From Bacteroidia bacterium (GTDB taxonomy: Bacteria > Bacteroidota > Bacteroidia > Chitinophagales > UBA2359), in contig JAUHXA010000006.1 in NCBI GenBank assembly GCA_030427245.1, positions 1 through 64,000 of the forward strand: a stretch of 64,000 nt of DNA, read 5' to 3'. The translations under genes and the position numbers were made by a program. The notes under the pieces are model-generated. The model ran no database searches. It was given only the letters and a program-made list of their open reading frames with translations, and was not told the DNA's origin. Shown one piece after another: positions 1 through 9,400 of this stretch. The first letter of the stretch is position 1; every line of letters starts with the position of its first letter.

Positions 1-215
1 AAAGGTAAAAGGAAGGCTCACAAAACTCTATTCTACTTTTAGGATTGGCTTAGATTTTTTGAGAGTAAAATGTATCCATAAATTAGACATCAGTGACCTC
101 ATGGTACTTTTGTCCTGTACTTAGAAAGATGGTTATTTCTTTTTGGGGCTTACGGTTGGACTGCAATTGGGTGATGGAAGGATTGGAGGAGGCAAGGGAA
201 CGGGGTGTTATAAGT
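1..215. other. Non-coding left edge of window
   Basis: No convincing gene. The short open frames here have no recognisable domain and overlap each other on both strands. A TACTTTTG box at 105-112 resembles a Bacteroidota -7 element, and the string TACTTTTGTCC recurs at 50225-50235. The region may be the 3' end of a truncated unit that lies outside the window. Confidence 0.4.
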
Positions 216-249
216 TTTGATGGTTTTTCATTCGGAATTGTTAACTTTG
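216..249 (+). promoter_or_regulatory. Putative promoter of the ATPase/HNH pair
   Basis: TTTG at 216-219 and TAACTTTG at 242-249 match the Bacteroidota -33/-7 pattern (TTTG, about 17-23 nt, TAnnTTTG). The predicted start site is about 30 nt before the ATG at 284. Seen in sequence; activity is inferred. Confidence 0.5.
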
Positions 250-283
250 TAAGTGTGTATTTTATCATTCTAAAAAATTGGAA

Positions 284-1540
284 ATGGCTGTCATTCAAAA
301 AGAAGATTTTCCTTATATAGAGGCTTTGGAGGTCCATGATTGTTATGCCTATCAGGATTTGAAGATTGTGGTGAATAGCGATGAAAAGGTGACTTTTAGG
401 CATTTGATATTGACGGGCAAAAATGGGAGTGGGAAAACGACTATTTTAAAATTTTTATATGAAAATTTAGATAGGATTGTAAATCAGAATTTAAATGTTT
501 TCTCTGAAATTAAGAAGAGAAAAGAAATGGTTCAATCTCCAACTAATGAAGGACATAGTTCTTTTGAAGCATGGAAAAAAATTATAACTGAATGGGAAAC
601 GGTCTTACCTATATTTAAAACAAGTATATCCTATTTTACAAAAGAAAAAAAGCACAATATACTGCTGACAAAATTTGATGCAAGAAGAACTACTACTTTG
701 GCAGAAGTTAAAACTGGAACCAAAGGCAATGAGGTTTCAAAACTTTTGAATGGAAATACTAAACCAGAAGATTTTAGAAAACAGTTAAAACAACATCTTG
801 TAAACAAGAAGATTAGCCAAGCATTTGCTCAAATAAAAGGAGATGTAGATACTGTTAAAAGTATAGAGTATTTTTTTAATTCTTTTACAGAAATATTGAA
901 GAAAATATTTGATAATAAGAAACTTTTATTAACATTTAATGCAGAAGAATATGAGTTTTATATTAAACTTGAAAAGAACCACACCATTACATTTAACCAA
1001 ATGTCAGACGGTTTTTCTGCTTTCATCAATATCATTCTTGATTTAATAGTAAGAGTAGAATTAATTAGAGAAACAGTAAAAGATAACTCATACAACCCCT
1101 GCGGTTTTGTCCTAATTGACGAACCTGAAACACACTTACACCTTGAACTTCAATACCAAGTTCTTCCTTTGTTGACCACCATCTTTCCCAATATTCAATT
1201 CATCGTAGCAACTCATTCGCCTGCCGTTATTTCGAGTATCAAAAATGCAACGATTTACGACTTAAGCACCCAAAAAACTGTAGCAGATTGGGTAGTTGGA
1301 AGTAGTTATTCTGAGCTAATGATGACACATTTTGGGCTTGAAAACGAGTTCAGCAATGTGGCAGATGAAATCATGGAAACTACACAGGCTTTGGTAGAAA
1401 ATCCAGCCCTAAATCCAGAAGAAAAACACCAAAAACTCAAAAAAATATTTGAAGAAAACGAAAAATATTTAAGCCCTTCTTTGAGGTTGGCTTTGGAAGT
1501 ACAAGTGTTGAAATTAGAAAGACAATTGGCAATCAAATAA
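284..1540 (+). CDS. ptuA: PtuA-like AAA/ABC-type ATPase of a Septu-type defence module
   Basis: A 418-residue P-loop ATPase of the SMC/RecF-like AAA_15/AAA_21 class. The Walker A motif GKNGSGKTT is at about residues 45-53, an ABC-signature-like MSDGFSAF sits in the second half, the Walker B is FVLIDEPETHLH, and a switch histidine follows in VATHSP. The coding sequence ends two bases before an HNH nuclease gene. This ATPase plus HNH order is that of Septu (PtuA/PtuB), also found in some retron systems; in those, PtuA assembles a complex with PtuB, and phage infection releases nuclease activity. ATG 284 is chosen; an in-frame TTG lies at 278. Codons between about 480 and 1000 are conspicuously AT-rich, consistent with horizontal transfer. 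No reverse transcriptase is adjacent within the window. The family is fairly sure; the defence role is inferred from gene order. Confidence 0.8.
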   Translation: MAVIQKEDFPYIEALEVHDCYAYQDLKIVVNSDEKVTFRHLILTGKNGSGKTTILKFLYENLDRIVNQNLNVFSEIKKRKEMVQSPTNEGHSSFEAWKKIITEWETVLPIFKTSISYFTKEKKHNILLTKFDARRTTTLAEVKTGTKGNEVSKLLNGNTKPEDFRKQLKQHLVNKKISQAFAQIKGDVDTVKSIEYFFNSFTEILKKIFDNKKLLLTFNAEEYEFYIKLEKNHTITFNQMSDGFSAFINIILDLIVRVELIRETVKDNSYNPCGFVLIDEPETHLHLELQYQVLPLLTTIFPNIQFIVATHSPAVISSIKNATIYDLSTQKTVADWVVGSSYSELMMTHFGLENEFSNVADEIMETTQALVENPALNPEEKHQKLKKIFEENEKYLSPSLRLALEVQVLKLERQLAIK

Positions 1541-1542
1541 AT

Positions 1543-2280
1543 ATGATAAATATTACAAGAACTTCAAAAGTCCCAGCTTCTCTTCAAAATCCAGAAATTC
1601 AAAACTATTTGGATGCTTTGTCAGACTTCAAAGAGGGGAAAATAAAAGAGAAGCCCGAACCGCCTGTTGCTTATCGAAATAGTGATGTTTTAGAAGAGTT
1701 TGATAAATGTTTCTTTTCAAAATGTTATCTCACCGAAGAAAAATTTGCAACCGCCTATATAATGGACATTGACCATTTCATACCCAAAAGTGAAGTTCCT
1801 GAAAAAAGATATGAATGGACAAATTTATTCCCTGCCGAGCACAATGCCAATATGGTAAGACCTCGAAAAATGCCTGATGGAGGTTATTTGAATCCTTGTG
1901 AACCAAGCGATGATGTTGAAAAAGAAATTTTGTACGATGTGGGGATATATGGTAATCACCTCAAATTTGCAGCTAAAGATACGTCCAATTTAAAAGCGAA
2001 AAATACAGCGGAATTACTGGAAAAAATTCACAATGGAGAGGAAGGAAAACCTTCAAAAGAGAAAACCAAACATTTGAGAACAATTATCAAAAAACGATTT
2101 GATGAAATTGCTATGACTATAATCAAATGGCAAAGCTCAAAATTACATAAGGACACTCAATCGGAATTTAATCTATCCAATCAATTGAAATCATTGCTTT
2201 CTCGTAGAGCATCTTTTACCATGTTGATGCGTTCTACTGAGATTGTAAGACAGTGTGTGCCAGAAGACTTCCTGGACTAA
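1543..2280 (+). CDS. ptuB: PtuB-like HNH endonuclease of the Septu-type module
   Basis: A 245-residue HNH protein resembling the retron/Septu HNH family (TIGR02646-like). The core is CFFSKCYLTE, then DIDHFIPKS with the catalytic-type Asp-His, then YEWTNLFPAEHNANM, whose asparagine and histidine fit an HNH beta-beta-alpha-metal fold. The expected role is cleavage of nucleic acid when freed or activated by the upstream ATPase. It is translationally linked to the ATPase, with a 2-nt gap. The 3' end overlaps the convergent hutI stop by 4 bp, so the pair has no room for a terminator of its own and may read into hutI antisense. Nuclease family confident; target unknown. Confidence 0.8.
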   Translation: MINITRTSKVPASLQNPEIQNYLDALSDFKEGKIKEKPEPPVAYRNSDVLEEFDKCFFSKCYLTEEKFATAYIMDIDHFIPKSEVPEKRYEWTNLFPAEHNANMVRPRKMPDGGYLNPCEPSDDVEKEILYDVGIYGNHLKFAAKDTSNLKAKNTAELLEKIHNGEEGKPSKEKTKHLRTIIKKRFDEIAMTIIKWQSSKLHKDTQSEFNLSNQLKSLLSRRASFTMLMRSTEIVRQCVPEDFLD

Positions 2281-3518
2281 CTCTTATTTTTCCCTCCTAT
2301 AATCACCTCTTCCACTAAATTACTCCCAAATGAGTAGGGAATTCGTGAAATGCTATCAATTGGCTTGGTAATGAAAATATTGGCTTTTTTGCCCCTACAA
2401 ATACTTCCCAATTCCTTTTGCAACTCCATCGCATACGCTCCATTTATGGTCGCTGCATTGATGGCTTCTTCGGGCAACATTCGCATTTTGATACACGCCA
2501 AAGACAAAACAAAAGGCATATTTCCAGAGGGCGTAGAACCAGGGTTGTAGTCGGTCGCTAAAGCAAGAGGTAAACCTGCTTGTAGCATTTTTCGAGCAGG
2601 GGGATAGTGTTCATCATTGATAAAGAAAGGGGCAGAGGGAAGGAGAGTAGGCATGGTTTTGGAGTTTTGGAGAGCTGCAATTTCGGCATCATTCAAAACT
2701 TCCAAATGGTCAACCGACAAGGCATTGTGGGCTACACTTGCCTCAATGCCGCCCATAGAGTTGAACTGATTGGTGTGGATTTTGGCCCTCAATCCTAATT
2801 TTGCGCCTGCCTCCATGATGCGCTCGGTTTCGGCAACGGTGAAGGCGACTTTTTCACAAAACACATCAATGTAATCCGCCAAATCTTCTTCTGCAATGGT
2901 GGGCAACATTTTTTCGACTACCAAATCCACATAACCCTTGCGGTTGTCTTTGTACTTCAATGGAATGGCATGTGCGCCCAAAAAAGTGGCTTTGATGGTG
3001 AGGTCAGAGGTTTTTTTGAGTTTTTGGACAACTCTTAGAATTTTTAATTCACTTTCAAAAGTCAGCCCATAACCACTTTTGATTTCGACTGCTCCTGTAC
3101 CAAAACTTTTAATTTCCTGCAACCGTTCCCAAGTGCTTTGCAGCAATTCTTCTTCTGAGCTTTCCTGCAATCGCCTTGCAGAATTCAAAATCCCTCCGCC
3201 TCTTTCAGCTATCTCTTGGTAGGTCAGTCCCTGTATTCTATCTCGAAATTCTTGTTCACGAGTGGCTGCAAAAACCAAATGTGTGTGGGAATCACACCAA
3301 CACGGAAAGACCATTTTGCCACAAACATCTAACACTTCTCTTGCATCAGTTGGGCAGTTTTCCATCTTGCCAAAATCGGCTATCAAACCATCTTCAAGGA
3401 GTAGATAGGCGTTTTCAATAATGGACAAAGTTGCCATGTCTTTTCCTGCAATCCATTTGGCAGGCTTGTTTTCTTCAATTTGTACAAGGTGATGGATGTT
3501 TTTTAAGAGTAATTGCAT
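2277..3518 (-). CDS. hutI: Imidazolonepropionase (histidine degradation)
   Basis: A metal-dependent amidohydrolase that converts 4-imidazolone-5-propanoate to N-formimino-L-glutamate, the third step of histidine degradation. The metal-binding HxH is at residues 78 and 80 (CDSHTHLVF). Later motifs KSGYGL, FLGAHAIP, KIHTNQF and ALATDYNPGS are typical of HutI. The product is 413 residues, normal for the family, when translation starts at ATG 3518 (MQLLLKNIHH); the frame also has a TTG at 3548. No hutH, hutU or hutG lies beside it, so the rest of the pathway is elsewhere or beyond the window. A well-formed promoter lies at 3602-3655 on the same strand. Confidence 0.93.
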   Translation of the reverse strand: MQLLLKNIHHLVQIEENKPAKWIAGKDMATLSIIENAYLLLEDGLIADFGKMENCPTDAREVLDVCGKMVFPCWCDSHTHLVFAATREQEFRDRIQGLTYQEIAERGGGILNSARRLQESSEEELLQSTWERLQEIKSFGTGAVEIKSGYGLTFESELKILRVVQKLKKTSDLTIKATFLGAHAIPLKYKDNRKGYVDLVVEKMLPTIAEEDLADYIDVFCEKVAFTVAETERIMEAGAKLGLRAKIHTNQFNSMGGIEASVAHNALSVDHLEVLNDAEIAALQNSKTMPTLLPSAPFFINDEHYPPARKMLQAGLPLALATDYNPGSTPSGNMPFVLSLACIKMRMLPEEAINAATINGAYAMELQKELGSICRGKKANIFITKPIDSISRIPYSFGSNLVEEVIIGGKNKS

Positions 3519-3601
3519 TTGATTGATTATTAAAATATCTGTTTGCAAAATGAATTATGGAACAGTGAAACTACTATTTTTTCTAAAAAAAGTTTTGTGG
3601 A

Positions 3602-3655
3602 TGTTAATGTTTTTCTATTTTTCTGCAACTATATGAGTAAAGGAGCTTCGTCAAA
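3602..3655 (-). promoter_or_regulatory. Promoter of hutI, TATAGTTGC/ATTAACA class
   Basis: Reading the minus strand: TTTG (3655-3652), an 18-nt spacer, TATAGTTGC (3633-3625), a 16-nt gap, then ATTAACA (3608-3602). The same arrangement occurs at 26425, 26597, 29578 and 30402. The leader to the hutI ATG would be about 100 nt. Confidence 0.6.
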
Positions 3656-3713
3656 TAGTGCAAAAAATAGATTCTACATAGAATCTTTTATTAGAGGAGT
3701 TTTGGTTTTATTG

Positions 3714-3721
3714 TAGTTTTG
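3714..3721 (+). promoter_or_regulatory. Putative -7 box for the sigma factor gene
   Basis: TAGTTTTG (followed by C) matches TAnnTTTG. It lies about 69 nt before the ATG at 3790. No good TTTG is found at the expected upstream distance, so this is a weaker call than the others. Confidence 0.4.
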
Positions 3722-3789
3722 CGCCAGTTATGAAGTGTAACAACTCAACCTTATGGATTGAATAAGTTTAAAATATACCTTTTTAGTTT

Positions 3790-4383
3790 ATGAATAAGAA
3801 CCGACCCAAAGTAAGCCATATTTCGATTGGTTCTGCTATATGGATGGCAGAGATGAAAAAAGGAAATTCCAAATTGGTAGCTGATTTGTATAGGCAATAC
3901 AAAGAAGAATTTATTATATGGATTAGACATCAGACAAGTTGCAGCAAAGATGTAGCGGTAGATGTATTTCAGGATAGCGTTATTGCCTTATATGAAAATA
4001 TCAAAAAAGGAAAATTAACTGTTTTTGAACAGAGTGTGAAACAATACTTGTTTGGCATTGGGAAAAAAGTGTATTACATGCATTTGAGAAAGAGACAACA
4101 AAAGCACCTTTATACGGTTCCTTTGGATGATAACAATATAGATATTAATCATTTGGAGGTGAAGACTGCCCCCAACGAAGGAGATGAAAAAAATGTAATG
4201 CTCTCTCTATTGTTGAAAATGAAAGATCCGTGCAAATCTATCCTATTTCTATACTATTATAAGTCTTTAAGAATAAAAGAGATATCGGAAAAACTGAAGT
4301 ACAAAAGCGAAAATGTGGTTCGTGTTCAAAAGACACGTTGTATGAGGGCTTTGAAGAAAGCCTATGATAGACGATTACAATAA
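3790..4383 (+). CDS. ECF-type RNA polymerase sigma factor
   Basis: A 197-residue sigma-70 family protein with region 2 and region 4 only. Region 2 is seen in VDVFQDSVIALYENI, with the nearby KQYLFGIGKKVYYMHLRKR. Region 4 is seen in CKSILFLYYYKSLRIKEISEKL, followed by VVRVQKTRCMRALKK, a normal helix-turn-helix tail. It would direct RNA polymerase to its own promoter set under some signal. The downstream gene begins 12 bp after its stop and is its likely partner. Bacteroidota carry many such pairs, and the trigger cannot be read from sequence. Confidence 0.88.
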   Translation: MNKNRPKVSHISIGSAIWMAEMKKGNSKLVADLYRQYKEEFIIWIRHQTSCSKDVAVDVFQDSVIALYENIKKGKLTVFEQSVKQYLFGIGKKVYYMHLRKRQQKHLYTVPLDDNNIDINHLEVKTAPNEGDEKNVMLSLLLKMKDPCKSILFLYYYKSLRIKEISEKLKYKSENVVRVQKTRCMRALKKAYDRRLQ

Positions 4384-4395
4384 ATAATATCCAAC

Positions 4396-5025
4396 ATGAA
4401 TACTATAAATCCTGAATTATTAGAATTATTAGAGCGATATATTGCCCATGAACTTCCCGAACAAGAACGCATTGTTTTTGAAGTTAAATTGAAGGAAGAT
4501 AAGGAAATAGCTGAGACTTTGGACTTCTTTATGGCTTTTGAAGCAGAAAAAGAAAACTTTGGTCGCTTCTTGATGAAGCAGGAACTGCAAAAGGTTGACC
4601 TTGAAATGGAGCAAGAAAAAGTCTATCAGCCAATTACTTCAATAACAGAGGAGGTTTTGCAGCGAATAGCGAACTTTACCCACCAAACCATTGAAGAAGT
4701 CAGCGGTTGGTTTCAGCCGATTCCGGAATATCACGCCTTGCGGTTGGCTACGGAGAGGTCAGATGTTTTACAAGCCAAAACTCCAACTTTGGGAAAAGAT
4801 TATACGAACGAAACACTGATTTTTGAGATGGAGGAAATAGGTGATTACCTCATCACTATCGAAAACAATCAGCGAGAAATCGTCCATAAAAAACATCTTC
4901 AACAAGGAGAAAAAACTGCTTCAATATATGTGACAGGCTACTCAATGGGCATTTATTATTGGAAAGTGATGCAGTTGTCGAAAGACTCTATGTTGATGGG
5001 GCATTTTTTGGTGACTATTAGATGA
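4396..5025 (+). CDS. Hypothetical protein, probable soluble partner of the ECF sigma factor
   Basis: 209 residues. The N-terminal about 70 residues (LLERYIAHELPEQERIVFE, then acidic and helical) resemble the zinc-less anti-sigma domain that Bacteroidota place after ECF sigma genes. Unlike the usual partner there is no transmembrane segment anywhere. The C-terminal half is beta-rich and ends MGHFLVTIR; I do not recognise it. Position (12 bp after the sigma gene, same strand) is the main evidence for a regulatory role. It could equally be an effector controlled by that sigma factor. A MITE has inserted just after its stop. Confidence 0.6.
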   Translation: MNTINPELLELLERYIAHELPEQERIVFEVKLKEDKEIAETLDFFMAFEAEKENFGRFLMKQELQKVDLEMEQEKVYQPITSITEEVLQRIANFTHQTIEEVSGWFQPIPEYHALRLATERSDVLQAKTPTLGKDYTNETLIFEMEEIGDYLITIENNQREIVHKKHLQQGEKTASIYVTGYSMGIYYWKVMQLSKDSMLMGHFLVTIR

Positions 5026-5038
5026 TAAGAAAGCACCT

Positions 5039-5171
5039 CATACTGCTGTACAAAATGATTTTTGAACCACAAAAGTATCAAAAGGGCACAAAAGAGATGG
5101 TTGAATTTCAGTTCTTTACTTTTGTTTTCTTTGTGCCTTTTGTGGTTGAATTAAAAATGTACAGTAGTATG
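5039..5171. mobile_element. 133-bp MITE-like palindrome with 9-bp target duplication
   Basis: The ends are CATACTGCTGTACA and TGTACAGTAGTATG (one mismatch as inverted repeats). The interior is also nearly self-complementary, with an arm containing ACCACAAAAG...GGCACAAA pairing with TTTGTGCCTTTTGTGGT. AAAGCACCT occurs immediately outside both ends (5030-5038 and 5172-5180), as expected for a target-site duplication. No coding capacity; mobilisation in trans is inferred. Confidence 0.75.
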
Positions 5172-5230
5172 AAAGCACCTTTCAGATTTTAGCAATCTAA
5201 TAGATTATTCATTTTACAGAAGAAATAAAA

Positions 5231-5268
5231 AGCCCTTACTCCACTTAATAAAGGAGTAAGGGCTTTAA
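5231..5268. terminator. Bidirectional intrinsic terminator
   Basis: A perfect 12-bp stem, AGCCCTTACTCC (5231-5242) with GGAGTAAGGGCT (5253-5264), has an A-run on one side and TTT on the other. It lies between the convergent sigma-partner gene and the PorP/SprF gene and can serve both. Confidence 0.8.
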
Positions 5269-5337
5269 ATCGAAAAGCATTATAATTCTTTTCTTTATTT
5301 TTTGTAATAGATTCTTGTTCAATGCTAAAATAACAGT

Positions 5338-6243
5338 CTATTCCTCCACAGGCACATCCATATCTTCATTTTTACTTTTCCCCGAAAAACTAAAACCCAA
5401 CTTCAATTCATGCCCACCACTCGATAAATCATTCAACATTCCACCACTTGCACTATAAGTATAGCCCAAGTCCAATTTATTCAATTTCACACCTGCACCT
5501 GCAATCAAACTCTTGTTGCTGCGATAACCCGCCATCGCCCAAAACTTCTCTTTCATCTCCAATTGAGCCGTTCCCTGCCATTGGTTTTTGCTGCTCGGCA
5601 ATACCTGATAAAGCACATTTGGAGTCACAGCAATCTGCTCGGCAACAGCCAAACGCATCGAACCATGCGCCACCACAAAATCGGTCAAATCGCCTTCGTG
5701 CGACACCAAAGTTGGAAGCGAAAGCCCCAATTCCAAACCCTGCAATTCTTGACGATACACAACACCTGCACCCGCCATGAATTTGTAGCCTCCAAAATTG
5801 CCCTCTGCCAAAGTCGGGTCGCTCATGTCTATGTAGGGCTCGTTCAACGAACCCATGTCCAAATCCGTCTTGCGAAAACCACCCGACACACCAACCGTCA
5901 ATGATTCATTTTCACTCATCGCAATTCGATAGGCATACAAACCTTCCAACATCATCGTCGAAAAAGCCCCTCTTGTGTCGGAAATCAATCTACCACCTAT
6001 GCCCGTATTTTCGTCCAAAGGCTTTAAAAAACTAATGGATGTATTGCTTGGTGCACCATCAATGCCACTCAACAAACTGCGGTGAAAAATCACCAGTTTT
6101 GTTTCTGCTCCTGTTTGTGTGTAAGCAGGATTGATTTGTGTTTGGTCAATCGTTTGTGCATAGTAGGCATCTGCCAAGTGTTGTGCTTGGATTGGAAGAA
6201 TCGCTAAAAGAAAAAGTATTGAAGTAAAAAGTATATTTTTCAT
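5338..6243 (-). CDS. PorP/SprF family type IX secretion membrane protein
   Basis: A 301-residue outer-membrane-type protein. The signal peptide is MKNILFTSILFLLAILPIQA, cleaved near AQ, and the start is ATG 6243 (an upstream in-frame start at 6270 would precede the signal). The mature part has the family pattern: QINPAYTQTG near the start, then repeated beta-strand segments such as GIGGRLISD, GLYAYRI, YKFMAGAGVVY and ending LKLGFSFSG. PorP/SprF proteins are companions of T9SS substrates with type B (CHU_C-like) tails. The gene lies 159 bp downstream of, and on the same strand as, a giant protein with exactly that tail, which supports pairing of secretor and cargo. Confidence 0.9.
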   Translation of the reverse strand: MKNILFTSILFLLAILPIQAQHLADAYYAQTIDQTQINPAYTQTGAETKLVIFHRSLLSGIDGAPSNTSISFLKPLDENTGIGGRLISDTRGAFSTMMLEGLYAYRIAMSENESLTVGVSGGFRKTDLDMGSLNEPYIDMSDPTLAEGNFGGYKFMAGAGVVYRQELQGLELGLSLPTLVSHEGDLTDFVVAHGSMRLAVAEQIAVTPNVLYQVLPSSKNQWQGTAQLEMKEKFWAMAGYRSNKSLIAGAGVKLNKLDLGYTYSASGGMLNDLSSGGHELKLGFSFSGKSKNEDMDVPVEE

Positions 6244-6274
6244 GATATGGTTATTTGTTTTTTTATTCAAAAGA

Positions 6275-6325
6275 GATGAAAAGGTGACATCTCCGTAAGA
6301 ATGGAGGAGGTGTCATCTTTTCATC
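6275..6325. repeat. Hairpin between giant adhesin and PorP/SprF gene
   Basis: GATGAAAAGGTGACATCTCC pairs with GGAGGTGTCATCTTTTCATC, with two G-T type mismatches. A third, partial copy (GGAGATGACACCTTTT) follows at about 6338-6355. It may be a processing site or attenuator between the two genes; no clear T-run. Confidence 0.5.
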
Positions 6326-6401
6326 GGATTTACAAAGGAATCGGATTGGAGATGACACCTTTTCCGTTTCACTTCAAAGATTTCACCTCCCATCCTTATC
6401 A

Positions 6402-9400
6402 TCATTTAACAATCGAAATCGTGCCTTTAAACACCTCCTCCGAATCGTTCACGTTTCTAAACAAGTAGTAATACACGCCTGTTGGCAAAACCTCACCCTT
6501 GTAAGTGCCATCCCAATCGTTCTGATAACCACTAGCTTGATAGAAAATTTCCTCACCATTCGCATTGAAGATGGTCAATTCAAAATCCGCATAAATCTCT
6601 ACATTCTGTACTTCAAAATAATCGTTAGAACCATCACCATTTGGAGACAAATAATTGTTGGCGGGCAAAGTTTGAGTCGTTTCAATCAAATCTTCAACGC
6701 TCACCTTGATTACTTTAGCAGCCGACAAAACAGGATTGCCATTGTCGCTCACTTCAATTTCGAGTTCGTAAGAATCCTGTTCTTCGTAGTCCAAACGATT
6801 CGTAGCCACAGTCAATTCACCCGTTGAAGCATCCAATCGGAAAGGCACATCACCTTCGTTCACCAAAACAAAAGTCAAAGTCTGCCCCAAATCTTCGTCC
6901 GTTGCTTCAATCGTTCCAATCATTGAAGATTCATCAGAATTTTCTGCAATACTGAAAGACTCGCTCAAAATCATCGGACTTTCATTGACGTTCACCACTT
7001 CAATCGTAAAGGCTTGCTCAAAAGTGCTGCCTTGCAAATCGGTGGTCACTACTGCAATTTGAAGCGTTTGTTGGAGTTCATAATTGAAGGCAATCGCCGA
7101 CATCAACTGCCCATCTACGATTTTGAACCATTCGCCATCGGGCGCATTGTCGTTGGTTACCAATTCAAAAGTATGTTCATCGTCTACATCTGCATCTTCT
7201 GCCAATAAGCTGCCGACAACCGTTCCGCTTGCTTCGTTTTCACGAATGTTCAAATTAGAAAGCAAAATTGCAGTTGGCGTATTATTGGCATCCAATACCT
7301 GAATAGTGAAGGTTTGAGCGAAAGTTCGACCGCCCAAATCCGTAGTCGCCACTCGAATTGAATAACTGTCTTTTGCATTGACATCCAAAGTAGTATTCAA
7401 CAAAAGATTCGCTCCTTCAATGGTGAAAGACGCATTGTCCACACTTCCCGCACCGACTATCAAACTGTAGGTATGGGCATCGCCCGCATCAATATCCGAA
7501 GTGAAAAAAGTACCAATCACTGCTCCAATGCTCGAATTTTCGACCACTTTATCGTTGCTGATACTCAAAGCCGTAGGAGCATCGTTGGCATCCGTCACGC
7601 CTACGCTCAATACCTGCGTCAATGTTCCACCTCGCATATCGTCTGCTACCACTTCAATGAAATAAGTAGGTTGTGTTTCAAAATCCAATATCTTGAAAGT
7701 TCGGAGCTCGTTGTTCACAATCGAAAAATGGTCGTTGTTGTTGCCGCTTCCGCTTGCCGTCAATTGGAACTGATGAATATCCGTTGCATCTTGATCGCTT
7801 GCCGTCAAAGTACCCACATACGTTCCAATTGCTTCGTTTTCAGGCACACTTGCAGGAGAAAGCGCAATGGCAGCAGGTGCATCGTTGGCATCCAAAACCG
7901 TCACCGTAAAGGCTTGCTGAATACCGTCTGCTTGTCCATCCGAACTTTTCACCAAAATGGAGTAGCTGTTTTGTACTTCAAAATCAAATACCGCATTGCT
8001 GAACAATACATTGTCTTGAACGCTGAACAAATCGTTGTTTTCGCCACCCACTCCTTCAATGAGTTCGTAGGTATGTTCGTCTCCGCCATCGGGGTCGGTC
8101 GTGTTGAAAGTACCGATAATCGTTCCAATCACTTGATTTTCTGCAATCGTTTGGCTCGACAAACTGAGCAATGTAGGCGCATCGTTTTCGTCTCTAACGG
8201 TGATGATAAAAGGCATTTCGATGGAAGTACCCGAAGAATCCGTGGTGCGAACCCTTACCTTCAATTCGGCTTGCTGCTCCAAGTCAAAGACTGCATTGCT
8301 CAACAATTCCTCCCCTGCAATCGCAAACAAATCATTGTGGTCAGCACCCAAGCCCGAAACCAAATTGTAGTTGTGGCTGTCGCCCATATCTTCGTCCGTT
8401 GTGTTGAAATTGCCGACCAACGTTCCCACTGCTTGATTTTCTGCAATGCTTTGGTTCGTTATACTCAACATAGAAGGAACATCATTGACATTGCTGATGC
8501 TTACCAAGAAAGTGCGTTGATACGTGCCACCTCGATTGTCGTCTGTTTCCACGTCAATCGAATAGCTTTGCTTTTCTTCAAAATTGAAGCTCGCATTGCT
8601 CAATAATTCGCCATTGACGATGGAGAACAAGCTGTTATCGTTGGCTTGCAAGTCCACAAATCGGTAGGTGTAGCTGTCGTTGGCATCTTCGTCCACAGTC
8701 GAGAAACTGCCAATTGAAGTACCTGCAGCTTGGTTTTCACTCACTTGATTGTTAGAAATATTGAAGTCAGTCGGTTGGTCGTTTTCGTCTGTAATCAAAA
8801 TGGTGAAATTTTCTTCAAAAGCATTGCCGCTTTCGTCTTCGGTTTTCACCAAAATCTGATAGCTGCTCTGCACTTCGTAATTGAAAACTGCATTGGTCAA
8901 TAAAATATCTGCATCAATCGCAAACAAATCATTGTCTGCCACGCCTTCCGCAAGCGTATAAACAAAGTTTCCGCCTCCATCAATGTCTTGTGTGTTGAAC
9001 TTTCCGACAATTGTTCCAATCACTTGATTTTCGGGAACATTGTTTCGGGTAATGCTGATAGCCGTTGGTGCATCGTCGTTGCTGTCAATGACTTCGATGG
9101 TCATTTGCTTCACAAAGGTTCCGCCTCGTCCATCGTCCGTTTGAACCGCCACCAACAAGAAAGGCTGTGTTTCATAGTCCAGAGTTCGGTTGGTCTGCAA
9201 GGTATTTCCTTGAATCACAAAGCTGTCGTTGTCGTTTGCGCCCTCGTTCACCAAGGTATAGGTGAAAGAGTCGTTGGCATCTTCGTCGGTTGTACTCAAT
9301 ATACCCACCGTTACGCCACTTGCCTGTTCTTCAGTCACTTTGTTGTTGGACAAAGCCACATTGGTTGGTTGGTCGTTTTCGTCTGTAATCAAAATCGTGA

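Noticed and set aside
93-403. Two overlapping frames of 75 and 106 codons at the left edge
   Set aside because: They overlap the ATPase start or its promoter, have no domain, and their composition is not protein-like.
284-1540. ATPase as an OLD-family (Gabija GajA-like) nuclease
   Set aside because: No Toprim domain follows the ATPase domain, and the partner is HNH rather than a UvrD-like helicase.
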